Both the position numbers and the translations under genes were made by a program. This document shows, piece after piece, positions 1-7,907 of a stretch of DNA of 64,000 bases (its first letter is position 1; the number at the start of each line of letters is the position of its first letter). The notes under the pieces were generated by a model. That model did not search any database, was not told the DNA's origin, and was given only the letters and a program-made list of their open reading frames with translations. Source of the DNA: Bradyrhizobium zhengyangense (GTDB lineage: Bacteria; Pseudomonadota; Alphaproteobacteria; Rhizobiales; Xanthobacteraceae); NCBI RefSeq assembly GCF_022012435.1, contig NZ_JAKLUA010000006.1:124001-188000 (forward strand), given 5' to 3'.

Positions 1-234
1 TATGAAGGGCCCCGGCTGCTGATCTTCCGCCCCGGCGACCGCATCACAGTGAAGGCGCTCAAGGCGACGCGAATGATGTTTCTCGGCGGCGATGCATTGG
101 AAGGCCCGCGCCACATCTGGTGGAATTTCGTCTCGTCCAGCAAGGAGCGGATCGAGCAGGCCAAGCAGGACTGGAAAACCGGTCGCTTCGCCGCAGTTCC
201 GCAGGAACATGAGTTCATTCCGCTACCGGAATAG
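1..234 (+). CDS. Pirin family protein, C-terminal fragment (5' end outside window)
   Basis: The reading frame is open from the first base and ends at a TAG stop (232-234), so only the last 77 residues are present. They read as the end of the pirin C-terminal cupin: a segment with LLIFRPGDRI, then LGGDALEGPRHIWWNFVSS, followed by a short helix and the PLPE tail. GGxxxxxPRxIWWNFVSS is the pirin C-terminal signature. Pirins are bicupin proteins, some with quercetin-dioxygenase-like activity; the metal-binding N-terminal cupin lies outside the window, so activity cannot be judged. The purC gene follows 77 bp downstream on the same strand. Confidence 0.85.
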   Translation, partial: YEGPRLLIFRPGDRITVKALKATRMMFLGGDALEGPRHIWWNFVSSSKERIEQAKQDWKTGRFAAVPQEHEFIPLPE

Positions 235-311
235 GCTAATCCGGTGCCCGGCCGCACCATCAGGCGCGGCCGGACTTATTTCCTGAAGGCCAAATCTACG
301 AAAGCCTTGCG

Positions 312-1226
312 ATGACCACCATGCTCTCCAGCGACCTGCCCCTGACCAAGATCGGCCGTGGCAAGGTGCGCGATATCTACGCCGTCGACGACGACCGCCT
401 GCTGCTCCTCACCACCGACCGCATCAGCGCCTTCGACGTCGTGATGGGCGAGACCATCCCGATGAAGGGCGCGGTGCTGACCCAGATCAGCGCGTACTGG
501 TTCAACAAGCTCGAAGGCATCGTGCCGCATCATATGATCAGCGCCGACACCGACGAGATCATCGCGGCCGTACCGGCGTTAAAGCCGCATCGTGCCGAGA
601 TCCTCGGCCGCGCCATGCTGTCCCGCCGCACTACCGTGTTTCCGATCGAATGCGTGATCCGCGGCTATCTCTCCGGCTCGGCCTGGAAGGAATATGCGGC
701 GAGCGGCACGCTGGCGGGCGAGAAGCTGAAACCCGGCCTCGTCGAGAGCGAGAAGCTCGAGCCTTCAATCTTCAGCCCCGCGACCAAGGCCGAGACCGGT
801 CATGACGAGAACATCACCATCGCGAAGATGCGCGAGGTCGTCGGCGACGAGGTGGCCTACACGCTCGAAAGCATGACGCGCGCGATCTACACGCTCGGCG
901 AGGAGCTGGCGCGCGAGCAGGGCATCATCATCGCCGATACCAAGTTCGAGTTCGGCCGCGACAAGAACGGCCGCATCATCCTGATCGACGAAGTCATGAC
1001 GCCGGACTCATCGCGCTTCTGGGCGGTCGATGCCTACAAGCCCGGCCAGTCGCAGGCGAGTTTCGACAAGCAGCCCTTGCGCGATTATCTCGACGCCGAG
1101 CGCCGCGCCGGCCGCTGGAACGGCGACGCCCCGCCGCCACCACTGCCGGCGAGTGTGGTGGATGCAACGAGCAAGCGGTACCTGGAAGCATATCGGCGGG
1201 TGACGGGCGAAGAGCTGAAGATTTAG
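312..1226 (+). CDS. purC: Phosphoribosylaminoimidazole-succinocarboxamide synthase (SAICAR synthetase)
   Basis: Catalyses ATP-dependent ligation of aspartate to CAIR in purine synthesis. The 304-residue product opens with the typical KIGRGKVRDIYAVDDDRLL phosphate-binding strand and carries RGYLSGSAWKEY in the middle and LIDEVMTPDSSRFW near residue 225-240, the two SAICAR synthetase signatures. It is the longer (about 300 aa) version of the family rather than the about 240 aa E. coli form. The ATG at 312 is preferred because it directly precedes the conserved N-terminus; a second ATG lies three codons later. It stands alone on the plus strand and is followed by a palindromic repeat element. 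Confidence 0.95.
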   Translation: MTTMLSSDLPLTKIGRGKVRDIYAVDDDRLLLLTTDRISAFDVVMGETIPMKGAVLTQISAYWFNKLEGIVPHHMISADTDEIIAAVPALKPHRAEILGRAMLSRRTTVFPIECVIRGYLSGSAWKEYAASGTLAGEKLKPGLVESEKLEPSIFSPATKAETGHDENITIAKMREVVGDEVAYTLESMTRAIYTLGEELAREQGIIIADTKFEFGRDKNGRIILIDEVMTPDSSRFWAVDAYKPGQSQASFDKQPLRDYLDAERRAGRWNGDAPPPPLPASVVDATSKRYLEAYRRVTGEELKI

Positions 1227-1247
1227 CTCGGCTATATACTCTCGCTC

Positions 1248-1367
1248 CGTCATTGCGAGGAGCTCTTGCGGCGAAGCAATCCAGACTGTCTCAGTGGAAA
1301 GTTTCTGGATTGCTTCGCTTCCGCCTACGCTCTTCGAGCTACAGCGGACAAGTCGCTCGCAATGACG
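1248..1367. repeat. Dispersed intergenic palindromic repeat, copy A
   Basis: A 120-bp element framed by CGTCATTGCGAG (1248-1259) and its exact complement CTCGCAATGACG (1356-1367), with inner arms around CGAAGCAATCCAGA and TCTGGATTGCTTCG. The same outer and inner arms recur at 6681-6764, and the inner core alone recurs at 50438-50475. It lies between the convergent genes purC and gabD, so it may act as a bidirectional terminator or RNA hairpin. Such repeats are common between genes in Bradyrhizobium; no transposase is associated. Confidence 0.8.
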
Positions 1368-1388
1368 TGGAGGGACTCATGCGAGGCC

Positions 1389-2882
1389 TCACACCCCCGC
1401 CATCATCACGTATTTGATCTCGACATATTCCTCCATGCCGTGACGTGAGCCTTCGCGGCCGAGGCCGCTTTCCTTGACGCCGCCGAAGGGCGCGACCTCT
1501 GTCGTGATCAGGCCGGTGTTGACGCCCACCATGCCCGACTCCAGCGCTTCGGCGACGCGCCAAACGCGACCGATATCGCGGGAGTAGAAGTACGAGGCGA
1601 GGCCGAACGGCGAGGCGTTGCACATCGCGATGACGTCGGCTTCGTCCTTGAAGCGGATCACCGGCGCGAGCGGACCAAAAGTCTCCTCCTGGGAGACCAG
1701 CGAGTCCGGCTTCACATCAGCGAGCACCGTCGGCTCGAAGAAGGAGCGTCCGAGCTCGCTGCGCTTGCCGCCGGTGACGATTTTGGCGCCGCGCTTGACG
1801 GCATCCGCGATGTGACGCTCGACCTTGTCGACCGCCTTCATGTTGATCAGCGGGCCTTGCGTGACTCCACTCTCGGTGCCGTCGCCGATCTTCATCGCCG
1901 CGACCTTCGCCGACAGCTTCTTGACGAACTCGTCGTAGATCTTGTCCTGGGCGTAGAGGCGATTGGCGCAGACGCAGGTCTGGCCCATGTTGCGGTATTT
2001 CGAGACGATCGCGCCTTCAACCGCCGCGTCGATGTCGGCGTCGTCGAACACCACGAACGGCGCGTTGCCGCCGAGCTCGAGGCCGAGCCGCTTCACGCCG
2101 ACCGAGGCCTGCTGGTAGAGGATCTTGCCGACGGCGGTCGAGCCGGTGAAGCCGACGAAGCGCACCGCCGGATGCTCGCACAACACCTTGCCGATCGGCG
2201 GCGCATCACCAGTGATGATGTTGAGCACGCCCTTGGGGATGCCGGCCTTCTCGGCGAGCACGGCCAGCGCGAGGGCCGAAAGCGGCGTCTCGTTGGCGGG
2301 CTTGAGGACCACGGTACAGCCCGCGGCCAGCGCCGGCGAGACCTTTCGCGTGATCATCGAGTTGGGGAAGTTCCACGGGGTGATGGCACCGCAGACGCCG
2401 ATCGGCTGCTTGATCGCGAGCAGCCGCGCATCCGGCCGCTGCGTCGGAATGGTCTCGCCATAGACGCGGCGGGCTTCTTCCGCAAAGAACTCGATATAGG
2501 CGGCGCCGATATCGACCTCGCCAAGCGCTTCCGACAGCGGCTTGCCCTGTTCGGAGGTCAGGATCAGCGCGAGGTCCTCGCGGTTGGCGATGATCAGCTC
2601 GAACCATTTGCGCAAAATGTTGGAGCGCTGCTTGGCGGTGTGCTTGGCCCAGGCTGGAAACGCGCGCTGCGCGGCTTCGACCGCTTTAGTGGTATCATCA
2701 GCGCCGAGCTGCGGGACCTTTGCAATCTCGACACCGGTCGCGGGATTGTTCACGGCAAAAACCGGCGTGCCGACCCAGGCGCCGTCGATGTAGCAGGCCT
2801 CCTTCAGCAGCGACGGGTCCTTCAACCGGTCACGCAGGGTGGCGGTGGCGAGCTGGGCGCGTGCAGCGGCGGTCGGGGTCAT
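1389..2882 (-). CDS. gabD: NAD(P)-dependent succinate-semialdehyde dehydrogenase
   Basis: Oxidises succinate semialdehyde to succinate, the last step of 4-aminobutyrate degradation. The 497-residue product is a full-length aldehyde dehydrogenase: TPWNFPNSMITRK for cofactor binding, FVGFTGSTAVGK, the ELGGNAPFVVFDDAD glutamate motif, and GQTCVCANR with the catalytic cysteine. VGVNTGLITTEVAPFGGVKESGLGREG-type residues at the C-terminus match the GabD subgroup rather than general aldehyde dehydrogenases. A GAGGAG ribosome-binding site lies 8 bp before the ATG at 2882. No gabT is adjacent, so the GABA assignment rests on the family alone; glutarate semialdehyde is an alternative substrate. Confidence 0.88.
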   Translation of the reverse strand: MTPTAAARAQLATATLRDRLKDPSLLKEACYIDGAWVGTPVFAVNNPATGVEIAKVPQLGADDTTKAVEAAQRAFPAWAKHTAKQRSNILRKWFELIIANREDLALILTSEQGKPLSEALGEVDIGAAYIEFFAEEARRVYGETIPTQRPDARLLAIKQPIGVCGAITPWNFPNSMITRKVSPALAAGCTVVLKPANETPLSALALAVLAEKAGIPKGVLNIITGDAPPIGKVLCEHPAVRFVGFTGSTAVGKILYQQASVGVKRLGLELGGNAPFVVFDDADIDAAVEGAIVSKYRNMGQTCVCANRLYAQDKIYDEFVKKLSAKVAAMKIGDGTESGVTQGPLINMKAVDKVERHIADAVKRGAKIVTGGKRSELGRSFFEPTVLADVKPDSLVSQEETFGPLAPVIRFKDEADVIAMCNASPFGLASYFYSRDIGRVWRVAEALESGMVGVNTGLITTEVAPFGGVKESGLGREGSRHGMEEYVEIKYVMMAGV

Positions 2883-3002
2883 GGCGTTACTCCTCGGACG
2901 ATCATTTGGGGCGATCGGATCGGCCGGAATATAGGGACATCAGGCGCACAATGCACCGTCCCGCAACGCACATCTGCCGGGAGCTAAACTCGGAGCGGGA
3001 TG

Positions 3003-3323
3003 TTACGCCGCGCCGCTCATATAGGTCTCGCGCCGGCCGATCATGCGTTCGGCCGCGGCCTTGGCGCTGGCCTTCGAGGAGGTCGCGCAGGTCCGGTATT
3101 CGAGATCGGGCGCATCCGAGGTATCGCGGCGGCCGAACCAGGACTTTGAGCCGACCGGCAGCAGCGCCAGCGCCTGGGCCAGATTGTCGACCGCGCCGAA
3201 CGAATAGAGCGCGCCCGATCCGGCGATCCGCACCTCGTAAATGCCGGGCGAGATCGGCGCTTCCAGATTGTCGCCGCGTCCGGGACGGGGATAGCGCTTC
3301 CATTCGCTCCAGGTCGAAATCAT
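3003..3323 (-). CDS. Small protein resembling a degenerate GIY-YIG domain
   Basis: A 106-residue soluble protein. I chose the ATG at 3323, preceded by GGGGAC, over an upstream in-frame start that would add 15 basic residues. After an N-terminal WSEWKRYPRP stretch it reads PGIYEVRIAGSGALYSFG, which follows the GIY-10 to 12 residues-YIG layout with YSFG in place of YIG. A later DLEYRTCAT strand and a final helix follow, as seen in small GIY-YIG-like proteins. The usual catalytic Arg after YIG and the metal-binding Glu are not obvious, so nuclease activity is doubtful. The family match is from memory and moderate at best; it could simply be a conserved hypothetical protein. Confidence 0.55.
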   Translation of the reverse strand: MISTWSEWKRYPRPGRGDNLEAPISPGIYEVRIAGSGALYSFGAVDNLAQALALLPVGSKSWFGRRDTSDAPDLEYRTCATSSKASAKAAAERMIGRRETYMSGAA

Positions 3324-3662
3324 TTTAAAGTCCCCTCGCGACCGATGGCGGTCGCCAATTTGTATCAAGTACCAACGTCAGCCGCCGATCGGGCCACGAG
3401 CTGAACGCCGCAACGCACAAAATGTTTCAAGTGCTTCAAACACCGGAAACATACTGCCTGAGCCTATCCAAGGTCACGGCCGGTTGCGGCCATCCACCGC
3501 AGATTGCGAAGAAGTGTTGCAGATCAGTCGTCCCGCGCGGAGCGCAGAGCGTCAAGTCACGACATCGCGACCACAGGGTGCATATCGCCACGCTTGCCGC
3601 GCGCGCCTTGCGGGAGGACAATCCGAACACTTCCAACAATAATCAAACCGGAGGAAACGCTG
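3324..3662. other. Intergenic region between divergent genes, no gene seen
   Basis: A 339-bp stretch between the minus-strand small protein and the plus-strand serine hydrolase. It must hold both promoters, but I see no clear -35/-10 pair, palindrome or repeat. It is less GC-rich than its surroundings, as expected for a promoter region. The short open frames here lack ribosome-binding sites and homology. Confidence 0.6.
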
Positions 3663-4856
3663 ATGCAAAGCAAAGCCCAGATCGACGAGATTCTGCGCAA
3701 GATGAGCGATGCCAAGGACATTCCCGGCGTTGTTGCGATCGCCGCCAGCGGCAGCGACATTCTTTATCACGGCGCGTTCGGCAAGCGCGACCTGTCCAAG
3801 CCCGATGCGATGACAGCAGATAGCGTGTTCTGGATCGCCTCGATGACGAAGGCGGTGACATCAGCGGGCGCGATGCAGCTGGTCGAGCAAGGCAAGCTGT
3901 CGCTCGATGCGCCGATGGGATCGCTGCTGCCCGACCTCGCCAACCCGCAAGTGCTGGAAGGCTTTGACACCAAGGGCGAGCCAAAACTGCGGCCGGCGAA
4001 GCGTGCGATCACGCTGCGCCAGCTCATGACCCACACCGCAGGCTTCTGCTACGATATGTGGAACGGCGAATTCGCGCGCTATATGGAAAAGACCGGCACG
4101 CCGGGAATCATCACCTGTCAGAACGCCGCGCTGAAGACACCTGTGATGACCGATCCCGGCACACGCTGGGAATACGGCACCAACATCGATTTCGTCGGCA
4201 AGGCGGTGGAAGCCGTCAGCGGCAAGCGGCTCGATGCTTATCTGCGCGACAATCTGTTTGCGCCGCTCGGCATGAGCGACACCGGCTTCAAGATCAGCGA
4301 CGGCATGCGCAAGCGCCTCGTCGGCATGCACGCCCGCGGCGAGGACGGCCAGCTTGCCGCGATGCCGTTCGAGCTCGAGCAGAATCCGGAATTCCACATG
4401 GGTGGCGGCGGCCTCTATTCGACCGCGGCCGACTACATCAAGTTCACCCAGATGATCCTGAACAAGGGCCGCGGCAACGGCAATCAGGTGCTGAAACCCG
4501 AGACGGTCGCCATGATGGGACAGAACCAGATGGGCGATCTCAACATGACCAAGATGACGACGGCAGCACCGCCCTACACCAACGACGTCGATCTCTATCC
4601 GGATCAGGCGAAGAAATGGGGCCTCAGCTTCATGATCAACACCGCCAAGACCGCTGAGGGACGCAGCGCCGGCAGCCTCGCCTGGGCGGGCCTCGCCAAC
4701 ACCTATTACTGGATCGACCCGGCGCGCGACGTCACCGGCGTGATCCTGATGCAGCTGCTGCCGTTCGCGGATGCGAAATGCCTGCAGGCCTTCGCCGGCT
4801 TCGAGCGCGGCGTCTATGCCGGGCTCGATGCCGGAAGCGGGCAAAAGGCCGCGTAA
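3663..4856 (+). CDS. Serine hydrolase, beta-lactamase / EstB-type esterase family
   Basis: A 397-residue protein of the class C beta-lactamase fold (Pfam Beta-lactamase). SMTK at residues 60-63 is the SxxK nucleophile motif within VFWIASMTKAVTS; WEYGTNIDF supplies the second-motif tyrosine; HTAGF and GGGGLYSTAADY are the flanking family signatures. There is no signal peptide, which favours a cytoplasmic esterase or transesterase over a secreted beta-lactamase. The ATG at 3663 has a GGAGGAAACGCTG leader, giving a clear start; upstream in-frame codons would add a basic non-conserved extension. Substrate cannot be inferred. A hairpin follows the stop. Confidence 0.88.
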   Translation: MQSKAQIDEILRKMSDAKDIPGVVAIAASGSDILYHGAFGKRDLSKPDAMTADSVFWIASMTKAVTSAGAMQLVEQGKLSLDAPMGSLLPDLANPQVLEGFDTKGEPKLRPAKRAITLRQLMTHTAGFCYDMWNGEFARYMEKTGTPGIITCQNAALKTPVMTDPGTRWEYGTNIDFVGKAVEAVSGKRLDAYLRDNLFAPLGMSDTGFKISDGMRKRLVGMHARGEDGQLAAMPFELEQNPEFHMGGGGLYSTAADYIKFTQMILNKGRGNGNQVLKPETVAMMGQNQMGDLNMTKMTTAAPPYTNDVDLYPDQAKKWGLSFMINTAKTAEGRSAGSLAWAGLANTYYWIDPARDVTGVILMQLLPFADAKCLQAFAGFERGVYAGLDAGSGQKAA

Positions 4857-4865
4857 CCCCTTAGT

Positions 4866-4893
4866 ATGAGGCGCGCGGCGTCGCGCGCCTCAT
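4866..4893 (+). terminator. GC-rich hairpin after serine hydrolase gene
   Basis: Perfect 12-bp arms ATGAGGCGCGCG (4866-4877) and CGCGCGCCTCAT (4882-4893) with a GCGT loop, starting 9 bp after the stop codon. There is no downstream T-run, so it may be a transcript-stabilising hairpin or an atypical terminator. Confidence 0.6.
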
Positions 4894-4965
4894 CAGCAAC
4901 GGATAACCTCGTGCCCAAACGCCAACGGCTTCAGGGCACGAGGCAATGATTTCGAGGAGACGACC

Positions 4966-6672
4966 TTGGCGAACGATCTTGCAGGCAAAGCCGACAGTTA
5001 TGTGTGCGGCATCTCGGACGCGCCGCTGCTCGGCGACACCATCGGCCGCAGCCTCGACCACGCGGTGCGGCGCTGGGGCGGCCGCGAGGCGCTGGTCTCA
5101 CCGAGCCACGGCGTGCGATGGACCTGGAAGGATTTCGCCGAACGGGTCGATGCGCTCGCCGCGGGCTTTCTCGCGCTTGGCCTCGAGCGCGGTGAGCGGA
5201 TCGGCATCTGGTCGCTGAACCGGCCGGAATGGACGCTGACCCAGTTCGCCGCCGCCAAGGCCGGCTTGATCCTGGTGACGATCAATCCCGCCTATCGATT
5301 GAGCGAACTTGAATTCGCCCTGAAGAAGGTCGGCTGCGCTGCGATCGTCACCGCGACGGCGTTCAAGACCAGCCAATACATGGAGATGCTCAACACGCTG
5401 CTGCCGGAGCTGGCGAGCGCCGCGCCGGGGAAGCTCCAGGCAGCGCGGCTGCCGGCGCTGCGGATCGTGATCCAGATTGGCGGCCCTTCAGCATCGGGGA
5501 CCATCCCGTTCGAGGACGTCGCCCGCATGGGCGGGCCTGCGCATCGCGAGCAGCTTGCTGCTCTCGGCGCCGCGCTTCAGTTCGACGATCCCGTCAATAT
5601 CCAGTTCACCAGCGGCACCACGGGCTCGCCCAAGGGCGTGACGTTGACCCACCACAATATTCTCAACAACGGCTATTTCACGGGGCGCGCGATGCGGCTG
5701 ACGGAAGCGGATCGCATCTGCATTCCCGTCCCGCTCTACCACTGCTTCGGCATGGTGATGGGCAACCTCGCCTCCGTCACACTGGGTGCGACCATGGTCT
5801 ATCCCGGCGAGGGGTTTGATCCGCTGGCGACGTTGCGCGCGATCGAGCAGGAGAAATGCACGACGCTCTACGGCGTGCCGACCATGTTCATCGCGGAGCT
5901 CGATCATCCTGAATTCAAGAATTTCAATCTGAAATCGTTGCGCACCGGCATCATGGCCGGCGCGCCCTGCCCGATTGAGGTGATGAAGCGCGTCAACACC
6001 GAGATGAACATGCGCGAGGTCACAATCGCCTATGGCATGACCGAGACCAGTCCGGTCAGCTTCCAGAGCGCGACGGACGACCCGCTGGAGCGGCGCGTTT
6101 CCACCGTCGGGCGGATTCATCCGCATGTCGAGGTGAAGGTCGTCGATCTCGAAGGCAAGATCGTCAAGCGCGGCGAGCGTGGCGAGCTCTGCACTCGCGG
6201 CTACAGCGTCATGCTGGGCTATTGGGAGGAGAAGGAAAAGACCGGCGACGTGCTCGACGCCGCCGGCTGGATGCACACCGGCGACCTCGCCACCATCGAC
6301 GACGAGGGCTATTGCAACATCGTCGGACGCATCAAGGATCTGGTGATCCGCGGCGGCGAGAACCTGTATCCGCGCGAGATCGAGGAATTCTTGTACCGTC
6401 ATCCCAAGATCCAGGACGTGCAGATCTTTGGCGTCGCCGATACGCGCTATGGCGAGGAGCTCTGCGCCTGGATCCGCGTGAGATCAGGCGAAACGCTGAC
6501 CGCCGAAGAAGTCCGCGGCTTCTGCGACGGCCAGATCGCCCACAACAAGATCCCGCGCTACGTCGAGTTCGTTGACGAATTCCCGATGACCGTGACCGGC
6601 AAGATCCAGAAATTCGTGATGCGGGATGCCGTGGAGCAGCGGCTGGGGCTAAAGGCGACGAAGACGGCGTGA
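4966..6672 (+). CDS. AMP-binding fatty-acyl-CoA synthetase
   Basis: Activates a carboxylic acid, probably a medium- or long-chain fatty acid, to its CoA thioester through an acyl-adenylate. The 568-residue protein shows the P-loop FTSGTTGSPKGVTLTHHN near residue 210, YGMTETSPVS near 360, GWMHTGDLATIDDEGY, the GRIKDLVIRGGENLYPREIE hinge, and the catalytic lysine in TVTGKIQKF at the C-terminus, so all adenylation motifs are intact. It starts at TTG 4966, preceded by GAGGAG, with ANDLAG following. Its order of motifs matches the FadD-like clade often annotated as acyl-CoA synthetase in Bradyrhizobium. Exact chain-length preference is unknown. Confidence 0.9.
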   Translation: MANDLAGKADSYVCGISDAPLLGDTIGRSLDHAVRRWGGREALVSPSHGVRWTWKDFAERVDALAAGFLALGLERGERIGIWSLNRPEWTLTQFAAAKAGLILVTINPAYRLSELEFALKKVGCAAIVTATAFKTSQYMEMLNTLLPELASAAPGKLQAARLPALRIVIQIGGPSASGTIPFEDVARMGGPAHREQLAALGAALQFDDPVNIQFTSGTTGSPKGVTLTHHNILNNGYFTGRAMRLTEADRICIPVPLYHCFGMVMGNLASVTLGATMVYPGEGFDPLATLRAIEQEKCTTLYGVPTMFIAELDHPEFKNFNLKSLRTGIMAGAPCPIEVMKRVNTEMNMREVTIAYGMTETSPVSFQSATDDPLERRVSTVGRIHPHVEVKVVDLEGKIVKRGERGELCTRGYSVMLGYWEEKEKTGDVLDAAGWMHTGDLATIDDEGYCNIVGRIKDLVIRGGENLYPREIEEFLYRHPKIQDVQIFGVADTRYGEELCAWIRVRSGETLTAEEVRGFCDGQIAHNKIPRYVEFVDEFPMTVTGKIQKFVMRDAVEQRLGLKATKTA

Positions 6673-6680
6673 GGCGACGG

Positions 6681-6764
6681 CGTCATTGCGAGCGCAGCGA
6701 AGCAATCCAGAATCTCTCCGCGGTGGCAGTCTGGATTGCTTCGTCGCTACGCTCCTCGCAATGA
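6681..6764. repeat. Dispersed intergenic palindromic repeat, copy B
   Basis: An 84-bp shorter copy of the element at 1248-1367. It opens with CGTCATTGCGAGCGCAGCG, contains CGAAGCAATCCAGA and TCTGGATTGCTTCG as inner arms, and closes with CTCGCAATGA. It lies between the convergent acyl-CoA synthetase and adenosine kinase genes, the same type of position as copy A. Confidence 0.8.
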
Positions 6765-6780
6765 GGGGGAGAGAACGGAG

Positions 6781-7782
6781 CTAAACCGTCAGCCCGCGCT
6801 GCTGGGCCAGCTCCTTCAGCGACACTTGCGGACGCGCGCCGATGTGCTGGATCACTTCGGCGGCCGCAAGCGCGCCGAGCTCACCGCACTGCTTGTGCGA
6901 CAGATCGCGCGAGAGACCATAGAGGAAACCGGCGGCGAACAGATCGCCGGCGCCGGTGGTATCGACCAGTTGCGTGATCGGCGAGGCAGGCGCGGCGACA
7001 GCGTCCGTCGGCGTCACCACCACGCAGCCCTTCTCGCTGCGGGTGACCACGCCGAGCTTGACGTCGCTGCGCAGCAGCTTCAGCGCGGTGTCGAAATCGG
7101 AGGTCTCATAGAGCGAGTGCAATTCGGACTCGTTGGCGAACACGATGTCGGCGGTGCCGTTACGCATCAGCCCCAGAAATTCGTCGCGATAGCGGCCGAC
7201 GCAGAAGGAGTCCGACAGCGTCAGCGCCACCTTACGGCCGGCCTCGTGGGCGATCTTGGAGGCCTTGAGGAAGGCCTCCTTGGCGCCCGGCGGGTCCCAG
7301 AGATAGCCTTCGAGATAGACGATCTTGGCAGCGGCGATCTCGGCCGGATCGATGTCGGCCGGCGACAGATCCTGCGCCGCGCCGAGATAGGTGTTCATGG
7401 TGCGCTCGCCGTCGCCCGTCACCAGGATGTAGGAGCAGCCGGTGGCGGGACCGTCCTTCGCGGGCGGTGTGTTGAAAGCAACGCCGGCGGCGCGGATGTC
7501 GTGGACGTAGAGCTTGCCGATCTGGTCGTCCTTGACCTTGCCGACATAAGCGGCGCGCGCGCCCAGGCTGCCGATGCCGACAATGGTGTTGGCGGCAGAC
7601 CCCCCCGAGACTTCCGTCGCCGGGCCCATGTCATTGTAAATGGCGGCGGCCCGTGCCTCGTCAATCAGCGACATGCTGCCCTTGGTCATGCCGTGCTTCG
7701 CGAGAAAACCCTCATCGGTTCGGACCAGCACGTCGAACAACGCATTGCCGATGCCGAGAACGTCATATTTCACGTCAGCCAT
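6781..7782 (-). CDS. Adenosine kinase, PfkB/ribokinase family
   Basis: Phosphorylates adenosine (or a related nucleoside) at the 5'-hydroxyl, a purine-salvage step. The 333-residue product has the PfkB N-terminal core with SGGSAANTIVGIGSLG and the C-terminal signature DTTGAGDLFAAGF, in which the Asp is the catalytic base and GAGD forms the anion hole. Length and N-terminus (YDVLGIGNALFDVLV) fit the bacterial adenosine kinase subgroup rather than ribokinase. The gene is transcribed toward the acyl-CoA synthetase and is divergent from murJ, with 125 bp between the starts. Confidence 0.85.
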   Translation of the reverse strand: MADVKYDVLGIGNALFDVLVRTDEGFLAKHGMTKGSMSLIDEARAAAIYNDMGPATEVSGGSAANTIVGIGSLGARAAYVGKVKDDQIGKLYVHDIRAAGVAFNTPPAKDGPATGCSYILVTGDGERTMNTYLGAAQDLSPADIDPAEIAAAKIVYLEGYLWDPPGAKEAFLKASKIAHEAGRKVALTLSDSFCVGRYRDEFLGLMRNGTADIVFANESELHSLYETSDFDTALKLLRSDVKLGVVTRSEKGCVVVTPTDAVAAPASPITQLVDTTGAGDLFAAGFLYGLSRDLSHKQCGELGALAAAEVIQHIGARPQVSLKELAQQRGLTV

Positions 7783-7907
7783 TCACTTTGATCCTGTTTG
7801 CCGGATTGCGGAGTTGCGGAAAATCCGCTTCCTGTCGGTCTGAAAATGTAGCTGGCGGCCTATCACGTTCGGCCGGGCCCGAGCAAGCAACGGTATTATA
7901 ACAACCG

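Noticed and set aside
1266..1448. 60-residue open frame over repeat copy A
   Set aside because: It lies mostly inside the palindromic repeat and runs into gabD; no independent support.
1812..2987. 391-residue open frame antisense to gabD
   Set aside because: Shadow of gabD with the same compositional bias and no recognisable domain.
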